Below, one piece after another: positions 51,209 to 59,550 of a stretch of 64,000 bases of DNA. The notes below the pieces were generated by a model. It did not search any database. It had not been told where the DNA came from and saw nothing but the letters and a program-made list of their open reading frames with translations. Numbering within the stretch: the stretch's first letter is position 1; each line of letters starts with the position of its first letter. Made by a program: the position numbers and the translations under genes. Source of the DNA: JAJUFS01 sp036381175 (GTDB lineage: Bacteria; Pseudomonadota; Gammaproteobacteria; Natronospirales; JAJUFS01). The DNA is taken from the NCBI GenBank assembly GCA_036381175.1, contig DASVDI010000041.1, positions 1 to 64,000 on the forward strand, given 5' to 3'.

Positions 51209-52635
51209 ACGACCGCATGGGCAGGATTCAGACCATTCACCTGGTCGGCATCGGCGGCGTCGGCGTCGGCGGCATTGCGGAAGTGCTGCTGAATCTCGGC
51301 TACAACGTGCAAGGTTCCGACATCAAGGCCAACACCGTCACGCGCCGGCTCGAATCGCTGGGCGCAAACATCTGGATCGGTCACTCGGCGGAACATGTAG
51401 AGAGTGCGGACGTAGTGGTGATTTCGAGCGCCGTTTCCAAGAGCAACCCGGAAGTGGAAGCTGCAACGGCGCGACGGATTCCTGTTGTGCCGCGCGCGGA
51501 AATGCTCGCCGAGTTGATGCGCTTTCGTTTCGGTGTCGCGATCGCGGGTACGCACGGAAAGACAACGACGACAAGTCTCGTGGCGAGCGTGCTTGCAGAA
51601 GGCGGACTCGATCCGACGTTCGTCATCGGTGGTCGCCTGAACAGCGCTGCCACCAACGCACGTCTCGGTGAAGGCCGCTACCTGGTTGCGGAAGCGGATG
51701 AAAGCGACGCTTCGTTTCTGCACTTGCAGCCGATCATTGCTGCTGTCACGAATATCGACGCGGATCATCTCGGCACCTACGAAGGTGACTTTCTGCGCTT
51801 GCAGCAGACGTTCCTGGAATTCCTGCATCACCTTCCGTTCTACGGTCTTGCCGTGTTGTGCACGGATGATCCGGTGATTCGCGAATTGCTGCCCCAGATC
51901 AGCCGGCCGGTGGTGAGTTACGGCATCGAGAATGCGGATGCCGATTTGCTCGCGACCGATATTCGCCAGAACGGCGCGATCACGGAGTTCACGGTGCGCG
52001 CGAAGGGTCGCGGCAAGCGCGGCGACAATGATCGCCTGCACGTGACGCTGAATCTTCCTGGGCAACACAACGTGTTGAACGCGCTGGCCGCAATTGCCAT
52101 TGCGCGCGAACTGGAAGTCGACGACGACGCGATCCTGCGCGCGCTTGCCGGATTCCAGGGCGTCGGCCGGCGCTTTCATTCGTACGGTGAAGTGGCGGTT
52201 TCGAAAGATGTTCGCGCCTTGCTCGTTGACGATTACGCGCACCATCCGCGTGAAATCGCGGCAACGGTTGCAGCAGCGCGCGCGGGCTGGCCGGAGCGCC
52301 GGCTTGTGGTTGTTTTCCAGCCGCATCGCTACACGCGCACGCGCGATCTTTTTGATGATTTTTCCGAAGTGCTGAACAGCGTTGATGCGCTGGTGCTGAC
52401 GGAAGTCTACGCAGCCGGCGAAGAACGCATCGCCGGCGCCGACGGCCGCGCCTTGAGCCGTTCGGTACGAAGCCGGGGCAAGATCGAGCCGGTGTTTGTC
52501 AGCAACTTGCGCGAACTGCCGGAAGTCCTGCGCGGCATTGCGGCTGACGGCGATCTCGTGCTGATGCTGGGCGCGGGCGACATCGGCGCGCTCGCCGCCG
52601 AAATGCCGGTGCTGCTCGCGGAGGGCGTCGAATGA
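51205..52635 (+). CDS. murC: UDP-N-acetylmuramate:L-alanine ligase
   Basis: A 476-residue ligase adding the first stem-peptide residue. The substrate loop is LVGIGGVGVGGIAEVLLNLG, slightly different from the usual GIGGAGMGG. The P-loop is AGTHGKTTTTSLVASVL, and DDYAHHPREIAATVAA is in the end domain. In-frame ATG at 51217 is an alternative start. It is coupled to murG and ddl by 4-base overlaps. Confidence 0.97.
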   Translation: MNDRMGRIQTIHLVGIGGVGVGGIAEVLLNLGYNVQGSDIKANTVTRRLESLGANIWIGHSAEHVESADVVVISSAVSKSNPEVEAATARRIPVVPRAEMLAELMRFRFGVAIAGTHGKTTTTSLVASVLAEGGLDPTFVIGGRLNSAATNARLGEGRYLVAEADESDASFLHLQPIIAAVTNIDADHLGTYEGDFLRLQQTFLEFLHHLPFYGLAVLCTDDPVIRELLPQISRPVVSYGIENADADLLATDIRQNGAITEFTVRAKGRGKRGDNDRLHVTLNLPGQHNVLNALAAIAIARELEVDDDAILRALAGFQGVGRRFHSYGEVAVSKDVRALLVDDYAHHPREIAATVAAARAGWPERRLVVVFQPHRYTRTRDLFDDFSEVLNSVDALVLTEVYAAGEERIAGADGRALSRSVRSRGKIEPVFVSNLRELPEVLRGIAADGDLVLMLGAGDIGALAAEMPVLLAEGVE

Positions 52636-53576
52636 CGAAGTTGGATAACACCTTGAATCCAGCCGTGTTCGGCAAGGTCGCCGTGCTGTTCGGCGGAACG
52701 TCCGCCGAACGTGAGATATCCCTGAAAAGCGGCGGTGAAGTGTTGCGCGCTCTCGAAGCGCGGGGCGTTGACGCGCACAAGGTGGATCCGGCCGACGGCC
52801 TGGTTGCGCAGTTGCAGGCCGGTGTGTTCGATCGCGCGTTCATCATGCTGCACGGTCGCGGCGGCGAGGACGGCACCGTCCAGGCCTTGCTCGAATTTCT
52901 CGACGTTCCCTACACCGGAAGCGGCGTGCTCGGATCCGCGCTGTCGATGGACAAGCTGCGTACGAAACAGGTGTGGCAGGCGATGGGCCTGCCAACGCCG
53001 GAGTACGAGTTCGTGCGCAACGTGGATGAATTGCGCGCGTTCGTGAACCGTGTCGGTTATCCCGTTGCCGTGAAGCCGGCGCGGGAAGGCTCGAGCATCG
53101 GCGTGACGCGCCTGACTCCCGAGAAGGATATCGACGCCGCCTATTCCACGGCGCGCGAACGCGATGAAGTTGTCATTGCCGAGCGCTGGATCGCGGGTGA
53201 CGAACACTTCTGCTCCATTCTCGGTAATCGCGCATTGCCTATGGTTCGCATGGAAACGCCGCGCGAGTTCTACGATTACGAAGCGAAATATTTTTCGAAC
53301 GACACGCGCTACCACTGTCCCGCCGGTTTGAGCGAAGCACGCGAACGCGAATTGCAGGCGATGTGCCTGCGTGCGTTTGAAGCGGTGGCAGCCCACGGTT
53401 GGGGACGCGTGGATTTCATGATGGATGCCGACGGCCAACCCTGGCTGATCGAACTGAACACCGTTCCCGGCATGACGGATCACAGTCTCGTGCCGATGTC
53501 GGCGCGTGCTGTCGGCATCGAATTCGATGAGCTTGTGCTGCGCATACTTGCGCAGACGCTGGAGCCGAGAACATGA
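52632..53576 (+). CDS. ddl: D-alanine:D-alanine ligase
   Basis: A 314-residue ATP-grasp enzyme of the DdlB type, supplying D-Ala-D-Ala for MurF. VAVLFGGTSAEREISLKSG is the N-terminal signature, GRGGEDGTVQALLEFLDVPY the second, and WLIELNTVPGMTDHSLVP carries the metal ligands. It lies between murC and ftsQ as in E. coli, coupled on both sides. Confidence 0.97.
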   Translation: MTKLDNTLNPAVFGKVAVLFGGTSAEREISLKSGGEVLRALEARGVDAHKVDPADGLVAQLQAGVFDRAFIMLHGRGGEDGTVQALLEFLDVPYTGSGVLGSALSMDKLRTKQVWQAMGLPTPEYEFVRNVDELRAFVNRVGYPVAVKPAREGSSIGVTRLTPEKDIDAAYSTARERDEVVIAERWIAGDEHFCSILGNRALPMVRMETPREFYDYEAKYFSNDTRYHCPAGLSEARERELQAMCLRAFEAVAAHGWGRVDFMMDADGQPWLIELNTVPGMTDHSLVPMSARAVGIEFDELVLRILAQTLEPRT

Positions 53577-54373
53577 AGTGGTTTCGCCGCAAGAAGAAAC
53601 CGAACCGCCGCGTTACTTCCGAGGCGAAGCCACAAATTCGCTGGCAGAAGGCGTTTGGTTTTGCGGTGGCTGGCGCAGGCGTGCTTGGTATTGCTGCGGG
53701 CATTTCGGTTTACCTGGAAGAGATCGAATGGGAGCGTTTTAAAACGCTCGAAATCACCGGTGAACTGGATCGCGTCGGCGCGGCCGAAGTGCGTGACGTG
53801 TTGCAGCCGTACATCGCAAGCGGGTTTGCGGGTATCGACATGCGTGCCGCGCAGGAATCGCTGGAAGCCTTGCCGTGGGTCGCGAAAGCAAAAGTTCGCC
53901 GCCAGTGGCCGGGAGCATTGCTCGTGGAAGTGCGCGAGGAAAGTCCTGTCGCGACCTGGTTTGGAACCGCATTGATGAACGAGGACGGCATCGTGTTTGT
54001 GGATGGCGCCGCAGGTTTTGCCAGCCTGCCGGATGTCGGCGGTCCCGCCGGAACCCAGGACGCGATGCTGGAGCGTCTTCGCGATCTCCGCGAGGCGACG
54101 CGCACAAACGGTCTCGAGCTGCGCCGCCTGCTTCGCACCGAACGTCGCGCGGAACGTTTCTGGTTTGCGGGTGCCGATGGAAAAACGGTTGAGGTCCGGC
54201 TTGGTCGCCGCGATGTCGACGAACGCCTGCAACGGTTTTTGAAAGCGGCATGGCCTGCGCTCGAAAACCGCGTGCAGCAGATCGAGTACGTGGACATGCG
54301 TTACACAAACGGCTTTGCGGTCGGCTGGAAGTCCGCGGGAAAAGCCGGCGTTGCGGGACAGGAGAAAGGTTGA
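53573..54373 (+). CDS. ftsQ: Cell division protein FtsQ
   Basis: A 266-residue bitopic protein. A basic cytosolic segment (RRKKKPNRRVTS) precedes the membrane helix (about 25-45, AFGFAVAGAGVLGIAAGISVY). A POTRA domain follows (about 55-125) with WVAKAKVRRQWPGALLVEV, then a beta domain (130-250). It recruits FtsB and FtsL. Its stop overlaps the ftsA start by one base. Confidence 0.96.
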   Translation: MKWFRRKKKPNRRVTSEAKPQIRWQKAFGFAVAGAGVLGIAAGISVYLEEIEWERFKTLEITGELDRVGAAEVRDVLQPYIASGFAGIDMRAAQESLEALPWVAKAKVRRQWPGALLVEVREESPVATWFGTALMNEDGIVFVDGAAGFASLPDVGGPAGTQDAMLERLRDLREATRTNGLELRRLLRTERRAERFWFAGADGKTVEVRLGRRDVDERLQRFLKAAWPALENRVQQIEYVDMRYTNGFAVGWKSAGKAGVAGQEKG

Positions 54374-55602
54374 TGTCCAGGAAAACGGATAAGCAGCTCA
54401 TCGTCGGACTCGATGTCGGCACATCGAAAGTCGTCGCCATTGTCGGTGAAGTGAAACCCGACAATTCAATCGAGATCATCGGCATCGGTTCGCATCCGTC
54501 ACGCGGCCTGAAGAAAGGCGTGGTCGTGAATATCGAATCCACCGTGCAATCGATCCAGCGCGCCGTGGAAGAAGCCGAGCTCATGGCGGGCTGCCAGATC
54601 AATTCGATTTACGCGGGCATCGCCGGCAGCCACGTGAAGAGTCTGAACTCGCACGGCATCGTCGCTATCCGTGACAAGGAAGTGACGTCTGGCGACGTTG
54701 AGCGTGTAATCGACGCGGCGCGCGCAGTGGCAATACCGGCGGACCAGAAAATTCTTCATATCCTGCCGCAGGAATTCATCATCGATGAACAGGACGGCAT
54801 CAAGGAGCCTGTCGGCATGTCCGGCGTGCGCCTGGAAGCGAAGGTGCACATGGTGACGGGCGCGGTCAGTGCCGCGCAGAACATCATCAAGTGCGTGCGA
54901 CGCTGCGGGCTGGAAGTCGACGATCTGATTCTTGAGCAGTTGGCGTCGAGTTATTCCGTGCTGACGGAAGACGAAAAGGATCTCGGCGTGTGCATCGTCG
55001 ATATCGGTGGCGGCACGACAGACGTCGCGGTGTTCACTGACGGTTCCATTCGCCACACCGCGGTGATTCCGATCGCGGGCGACCAGGTGACGAACGACAT
55101 CGCCGTCGCCTTGCGCACACCAACGCATTTCGCCGAGGAAATAAAGATCAAGTACGCCTGCGCGTTGCCGCAGCTTGCGAACCCGGATGAAACCATCGAA
55201 GTGCCGAGCGTCGGTGAACGTCCACCGCGTCGCCTCGCGCGACAGACGCTCGCGGAAGTTGTCGAGCCGCGTTACGAGGAACTGTTCTCGCTGGTGCAGG
55301 CGGAGTTGCGTCGCAGCGGGTTCGAGGACGTGATTGCGGCGGGCATCGTGCTCACGGGCGGCAGCGCGAAGATGGAAGGCGCGATCGAACTTGCCGAAGA
55401 AGTTTTTCACATGCCGGTGCGACTCGGCATTCCGCAACACGTCTCGGGACTTTCCGATGTCGTGCGCAATCCCATTCACGCCACGGGTGTCGGCCTGCTG
55501 CTCTTTGCAGCGCAGGGCGCCAGTGGCGGCGAAAGACATGTCGGTGTCGGCGTGAACAGCGTCTGGCAGCGAATGAAAGACTGGTTCCAGGGAAATTTCT
55601 GA
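54373..55602 (+). CDS. ftsA: Cell division protein FtsA
   Basis: A 409-residue actin-like ATPase that tethers FtsZ to the membrane. LIVGLDVGTSKVVAIVGEV is the phosphate 1 loop, CIVDIGGGTTDVAVFTDG the phosphate 2 loop and VLTGGSAKMEGAIELAEE the adenosine loop. The C-terminal WQRMKDWFQGNF is an amphipathic membrane-binding helix. The start at 54373 overlaps the ftsQ stop (TGATG). Confidence 0.98.
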   Translation: MSRKTDKQLIVGLDVGTSKVVAIVGEVKPDNSIEIIGIGSHPSRGLKKGVVVNIESTVQSIQRAVEEAELMAGCQINSIYAGIAGSHVKSLNSHGIVAIRDKEVTSGDVERVIDAARAVAIPADQKILHILPQEFIIDEQDGIKEPVGMSGVRLEAKVHMVTGAVSAAQNIIKCVRRCGLEVDDLILEQLASSYSVLTEDEKDLGVCIVDIGGGTTDVAVFTDGSIRHTAVIPIAGDQVTNDIAVALRTPTHFAEEIKIKYACALPQLANPDETIEVPSVGERPPRRLARQTLAEVVEPRYEELFSLVQAELRRSGFEDVIAAGIVLTGGSAKMEGAIELAEEVFHMPVRLGIPQHVSGLSDVVRNPIHATGVGLLLFAAQGASGGERHVGVGVNSVWQRMKDWFQGNF

Positions 55603-55650
55603 TGAACAACTTTTTGAATATCCGGCAACGGAAAGAAGGAGGGCGCGGTC

Positions 55651-56820
55651 ATGTTTGAACTGATGGATGGCTACAGCCAGAACGCCGTGATCAAGGTCAT
55701 CGGCGTTGGCGGCGGCGGCGGCAACGCGGTCGCTCACATGGTCAGTACCGGCATCGAGGGCGTGGATTTCATCTGCGCGAACACCGATGCACAGGCGCTG
55801 AAAAACACACGGGCAAAAACGGCGTTGCAGATCGGTTGCAACATCACCAAGGGTCTCGGCGCCGGCGCCAACCCTGACATCGGGCGCCAGGCGGCGATGG
55901 AAGACCGCGACCGCATCCAGGAAGTGATCGAGGGCAGCGACATGCTCTTTATTACGGCTGGCATGGGCGGCGGCACCGGCACGGGCGCGGCGCCGGTCGT
56001 AGCGCAGGTTGCCAAGGAACTCGGCATCCTGACCGTCGCCGTCGTCACGAAGCCGTTTCCGTTCGAGGGCAACAAGCGCATGAAAGCGGCGCAGCAGGGG
56101 CTGGAGGAACTCGGCCGCTATTGCGATTCGCTCATCACCATCCCGAACGAGAAACTGCTCAGCGTGCTGGGTGGCGGCACGACGCTGCTCGACGCCTTCA
56201 AATCCGCCAACGACGTGCTGTTCGGCGCCGTGCAAGGGATTGCGGAGCTCATCACACGACCGGGCCTCATCAACGTGGATTTCGCCGACGTTCGCACCGT
56301 CATGTCGGAGATGGGCATGGCAATGATGGGGTCAGGCGTTGCCACCGGCTCGGATCGGGCACGGGAAGCGGCGGAAATGGCGGTGGCGAGCCCGTTGCTG
56401 GAAGACATCAACATCTCCGGCGCCAAGGGCATTCTCGTCAACGTCACCGCCGGGATGGACATGGCGATCGGCGAGTTCGAGGAAGTGGGCAATACGGTCA
56501 AGGAATTCGCTTCTGATGACGCCACGGTGGTGATCGGAACCGTAATTGATCCCGAAATGCAGGGTGAAATGCGGGTTACGGTGGTCGCAACGGGGCTGGG
56601 CGGCCGCGTCATGCAGCGCCAGTCCGAGACAGCGACTGTCGCCCCAGCGATGAAAGTGGTGAAAAAGCCCGTAGCTGGGCGCGGGGGCGAAGTGGATTAC
56701 GCGGAACTGGAGAAGCCGACCGTCATCCGCAAGCGCGCTGTCGGTGAGGGTTATACCCCAGGGAATAGTGAGGAAGATTACCTCGATATTCCGGCTTTCC
56801 TGCGCCGCCAGGCCGACTGA
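55651..56820 (+). CDS. ftsZ: Cell division GTPase FtsZ
   Basis: A 389-residue tubulin homologue that forms the division ring. The GTP loop is GMGGGTGTGAAPVVAQVAKE and the T7 loop NVDFADVRTVMSEMG. The C-terminal peptide DYLDIPAFLRRQAD binds FtsA and ZipA. GAAGGAGGG gives an unusually strong ribosome-binding site, in keeping with the high FtsZ level needed. It is the last gene of the dcw cluster, 48 bases after ftsA. Confidence 0.99.
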   Translation: MFELMDGYSQNAVIKVIGVGGGGGNAVAHMVSTGIEGVDFICANTDAQALKNTRAKTALQIGCNITKGLGAGANPDIGRQAAMEDRDRIQEVIEGSDMLFITAGMGGGTGTGAAPVVAQVAKELGILTVAVVTKPFPFEGNKRMKAAQQGLEELGRYCDSLITIPNEKLLSVLGGGTTLLDAFKSANDVLFGAVQGIAELITRPGLINVDFADVRTVMSEMGMAMMGSGVATGSDRAREAAEMAVASPLLEDINISGAKGILVNVTAGMDMAIGEFEEVGNTVKEFASDDATVVIGTVIDPEMQGEMRVTVVATGLGGRVMQRQSETATVAPAMKVVKKPVAGRGGEVDYAELEKPTVIRKRAVGEGYTPGNSEEDYLDIPAFLRRQAD

Positions 56821-57093
56821 CCGGGGGGCAAAAAATGTGATCGGCATCACTGCCGTGGGAGGCCTGAAGAGCGATAGCTTTTCCCGTTGAATCAGGCACT
56901 TGTGGCGGTTTTGGCGTTTATGTTACTGTCTGCGCCTCCGCGGTCAGCCGGGTGGGAATTCCCTCGCCCGGTTGATTTGCCGACGCCGCGCATCCGTGAA
57001 TCCGGCATGCACGAGAATACTGATGTCGTTCAAATGCAGGATGGTTTGAACGCATCCGTTGAATAACAAGTTTGCAGCGAGCATAAACAAAGA
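56821..57093 (+). promoter_or_regulatory. Structured leader region of lpxC
   Basis: This 273-base spacer holds no reading frame that I trust. Two inverted repeats stand out. CCGGG-TGGGAATTCCCTCG-CCCGG (56949-56972) is followed by TTGATTT and may end the dcw transcript. GTTCAAA (57028-57034) and TTTGAAC (57045-57051) form a perfect 7-bp stem with a 10-base loop 43 bases before the lpxC start. No good promoter could be placed; TTGTGG near 56900 is a weak -35 candidate. Confidence 0.4.
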
Positions 57094-58017
57094 ATGGTCA
57101 GACAGCGCACTCTCAAGAACGTGATTCGCGCCACCGGCGTGGGTCTGCATACCGGCGAAAAGGTTTACATGACGTTGCGCCCGGCCGCAATCGATACCGG
57201 CATCGTGTTTCGCCGGATCGATCTCGATCAGCCCGTCGAAATCCGCGCGACCGCCGAAAATGTCGGTGACACCGCGCTTTCCACGACGCTGGTTGAAAAC
57301 GGTGTGCGTGTGGCGACAGTCGAGCATTTGCTGTCGGCAATTGCAGGCCTCGGCATTGATAATGCGTATGTCGATCTCAGTGCGCCGGAAGTGCCGATCA
57401 TGGATGGCAGCGCGGGACCGTTCGTTTTCCTGCTGCAATCCGCGGGCATTGCCGAGCAGAATGCAGCGAAACGTTTCATCCGCATCAAGAAGCCGCTCGC
57501 CATCGAAGAAGATGACAAATGGGCGCGCTTCGAACCGTTTGAAGGTTTCAAGGTTTCCTTCGAAATCGAATTCGATCATCCGGTGTTCAAGAAACACACG
57601 CAGAAGGCGAGCGTCGATTTCTCCACGACGTCATTCGTGAAGGAAGTCAGCCGCGCCCGCACGTTCGGTTTCATGCGCGATTATGAAATGCTGCGCGAAC
57701 GGAATCTGGCGCGCGGCGGTTCGCTCGACAATGCAATCGTCGTGGACGATTACCGCATCGTCAATGAAGACGGGCTGCGTTACGAAGACGAATTCGTGAA
57801 GCACAAGGTACTGGATGCGATCGGCGATCTTTACCTGCTGGGCCATTCGCTCATCGGCGCGTTCAGCGGATTCAAGTCCGGACATGCGCTGAACAATGCA
57901 TTGCTTCGCACGCTGCTCGCCGATCGCGAAGCCTGGGAAATGGTGACGTTCGAAGATGACGAGACGGCGCCGATTTCCTACATGTCGCCGGTTCACGCAA
58001 TTCAGTCAGCGTCCTGA
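57094..58017 (+). CDS. lpxC: UDP-3-O-acyl-N-acetylglucosamine deacetylase
   Basis: A 307-residue zinc enzyme for the first committed step of lipid A synthesis. ATGVGLHTGEKVYMTLRPA is the N-terminal signature. The zinc ligands are His in TVEHLLSAIAG and His plus Asp in DAIGDLYLLGHSLIGAF; the general-base region GHALNN follows. It comes after ftsZ as in E. coli. Its 3' end overlaps the convergent dciA by 16 bases. Confidence 0.98.
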   Translation: MVRQRTLKNVIRATGVGLHTGEKVYMTLRPAAIDTGIVFRRIDLDQPVEIRATAENVGDTALSTTLVENGVRVATVEHLLSAIAGLGIDNAYVDLSAPEVPIMDGSAGPFVFLLQSAGIAEQNAAKRFIRIKKPLAIEEDDKWARFEPFEGFKVSFEIEFDHPVFKKHTQKASVDFSTTSFVKEVSRARTFGFMRDYEMLRERNLARGGSLDNAIVVDDYRIVNEDGLRYEDEFVKHKVLDAIGDLYLLGHSLIGAFSGFKSGHALNNALLRTLLADREAWEMVTFEDDETAPISYMSPVHAIQSAS

Positions 58018-58460
58018 TCGTCCGCTTCGGGCGATTCGGAAAGCCGCCGCAGGGCGGCGGCAAGTTCGTCATCGACTATACCGGTCGCCGTTCCTTGCAA
58101 GAGGCGGCGAACGGTTTTTGATATCCCGGGCGCTGGGGGTTTTTCGACACTTCCAGCAGGTTCCGGGGGCAGGACCTTGAACTGGACGCGCTGGATGCGT
58201 TCACCGAGTTCCTGGCGACAGATTGCCAGGAGATCGTGCTGAAGATAGCGGAGTTGGGCAGTCCATGCGGCGGTGTCGGCCAGCACGACAACCGCACCGG
58301 GACGGGGAGCACAGCCGACGACATGCTCGCGCGCCTCGGCGGGGAGCGCGGCGCGAATCCTGCGGGTGAGCGCCTCGAGTTTTCGGGTGCCAACGCGGAC
58401 ACGGTCAAGGCCACTTTCCTTGCCGGCAAGCTGGTGAACGAACTGGTTGAGAGATTTCAT
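58002..58460 (-). CDS. dciA: DciA-type DnaB helicase loader (DUF721)
   Basis: A 152-residue protein with an N-terminal DUF721 domain (about 10-110), including LPAEAREHVVGCAPRPGAVV and WTAQLRYLQHDLLAICRQEL. DciA replaces DnaC-type loaders in most bacteria by helping load DnaB at the origin. The C-terminal 40 residues are polar and probably disordered (ending ESPEADDQDAD). It faces lpxC and is divergent from the M23 peptidase, the position seen in many gammaproteobacteria. Confidence 0.9.
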   Translation of the reverse strand: MKSLNQFVHQLAGKESGLDRVRVGTRKLEALTRRIRAALPAEAREHVVGCAPRPGAVVVLADTAAWTAQLRYLQHDLLAICRQELGERIQRVQFKVLPPEPAGSVEKPPAPGISKTVRRLLQGTATGIVDDELAAALRRLSESPEADDQDAD

Positions 58461-58498
58461 CCGGTATGAATCCGAGAAGTGAAGCGGAATAACGATAC

Positions 58499-59419
58499 AT
58501 GAACATCATCATTCTCGGGAAGTCAGGCCATTCGAGCCGCATCAACCTGGCAAGCGTGCCCGGCGTGCTTGCGGTGCTGCTTGCCAGCGGCCTGCTGATC
58601 GGCGGCAGCGGTTTCGCCGGTTATCGCCTGGCCGAAGAACGTCTTGCGCACCAGCCCCTTGAAGAAATCCAGTCATTTCGCGCCGAGATGGAAGAGCAGC
58701 GCAAGTCCGTCGCGAACCTGCGCGAGGAAGCGCGCGAAAATCTCAATGCCCTTTCCGTGCGTCTCGGACAATTGAGCGCGCACGTCATCCGGCTCGATGC
58801 ACTCGGCGTTCGCCTGACGCGCATGGCCGGCCTCGACGAAGGCGAGTTCAACTTCGACAAGGCACCCGCGCAAGGTGGACCGGAAGTCGGCAGCGCGGAA
58901 ATCGAAAGCGAATCCCTGCCGGAACTCATGAATTCCCTCGATACGCTCGCCCTGCAGATCGACGACCGTGCGCAGCAGCTCACGGTGCTTGAAAACCTCC
59001 TTATGAACCGCAATCTTCAGGACCGGGTCGTGCCGGCCGGACGACCGATTACGAAAGGCTGGTTGTCATCGTATTTCGGCGTGCGCACTGATCCGTTCAC
59101 TGGCAAGCGCGCGCGTCACTACGGACTCGATTTTGCCGGCGCGATGGGCTCGGACGTGGTCGCGGTTGGCGCAGGTGTCGTCACGTATTCCGGCCCGCGC
59201 TATGGTTACGGACACATGGTCGAGATCAACCACGGCAATGGATTTGTCACGCGGTATGCGCATGCGAAGGAACTGCTTGTGGCGGTGGGGGAAGTCGTGA
59301 AAAAGGGCCAGGTCATCGCCCTGATGGGCTCGAGTGGCCGCTCGACAGGTCCGCATGTACATTTCGAAGTCCTGCGAAACGGCAAGGTCGTCAACCCCTT
59401 GCAGTACATTCGGGAATGA
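58499..59419 (+). CDS. M23-family peptidoglycan peptidase
   Basis: A 306-residue protein with an N-terminal membrane helix (about 17-43), a coiled coil (about 50-105, HQPLEEIQSFRAEMEEQRKS) and a C-terminal LytM/M23 domain (about 195-300). The zinc ligands are expected in HYGLDFAGAMG (His, Asp) and HVHFEVLRNG. It is probably an active endopeptidase that opens peptidoglycan from the periplasmic face. It stands directly before secA, the slot that secM holds in E. coli. Confidence 0.94.
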   Translation: MNIIILGKSGHSSRINLASVPGVLAVLLASGLLIGGSGFAGYRLAEERLAHQPLEEIQSFRAEMEEQRKSVANLREEARENLNALSVRLGQLSAHVIRLDALGVRLTRMAGLDEGEFNFDKAPAQGGPEVGSAEIESESLPELMNSLDTLALQIDDRAQQLTVLENLLMNRNLQDRVVPAGRPITKGWLSSYFGVRTDPFTGKRARHYGLDFAGAMGSDVVAVGAGVVTYSGPRYGYGHMVEINHGNGFVTRYAHAKELLVAVGEVVKKGQVIALMGSSGRSTGPHVHFEVLRNGKVVNPLQYIRE

Positions 59420-59550
59420 ACCGCTCACGTTGACGCGCTGCACGTCCTGCCGTAAAAACCGTTCCTTTGCATTCTCCCGGCGGATTCCTTGCCGGTTGGC
59501 ATAGCGCCACGGCAGAGAAACCTATTGAAAATCTCACGGGTAAGACATCG

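Noticed and set aside
54499..56235. Minus-strand open frame of 578 codons
   Set aside because: Antisense to ftsA and ftsZ; no domain is recognisable.
59467..59550. In-frame N-terminal extension of SecA
   Set aside because: The conserved SecA N-terminus starts at the ATG at 59551; the 28 extra residues are not like SecA or SecM and lack an arrest motif.
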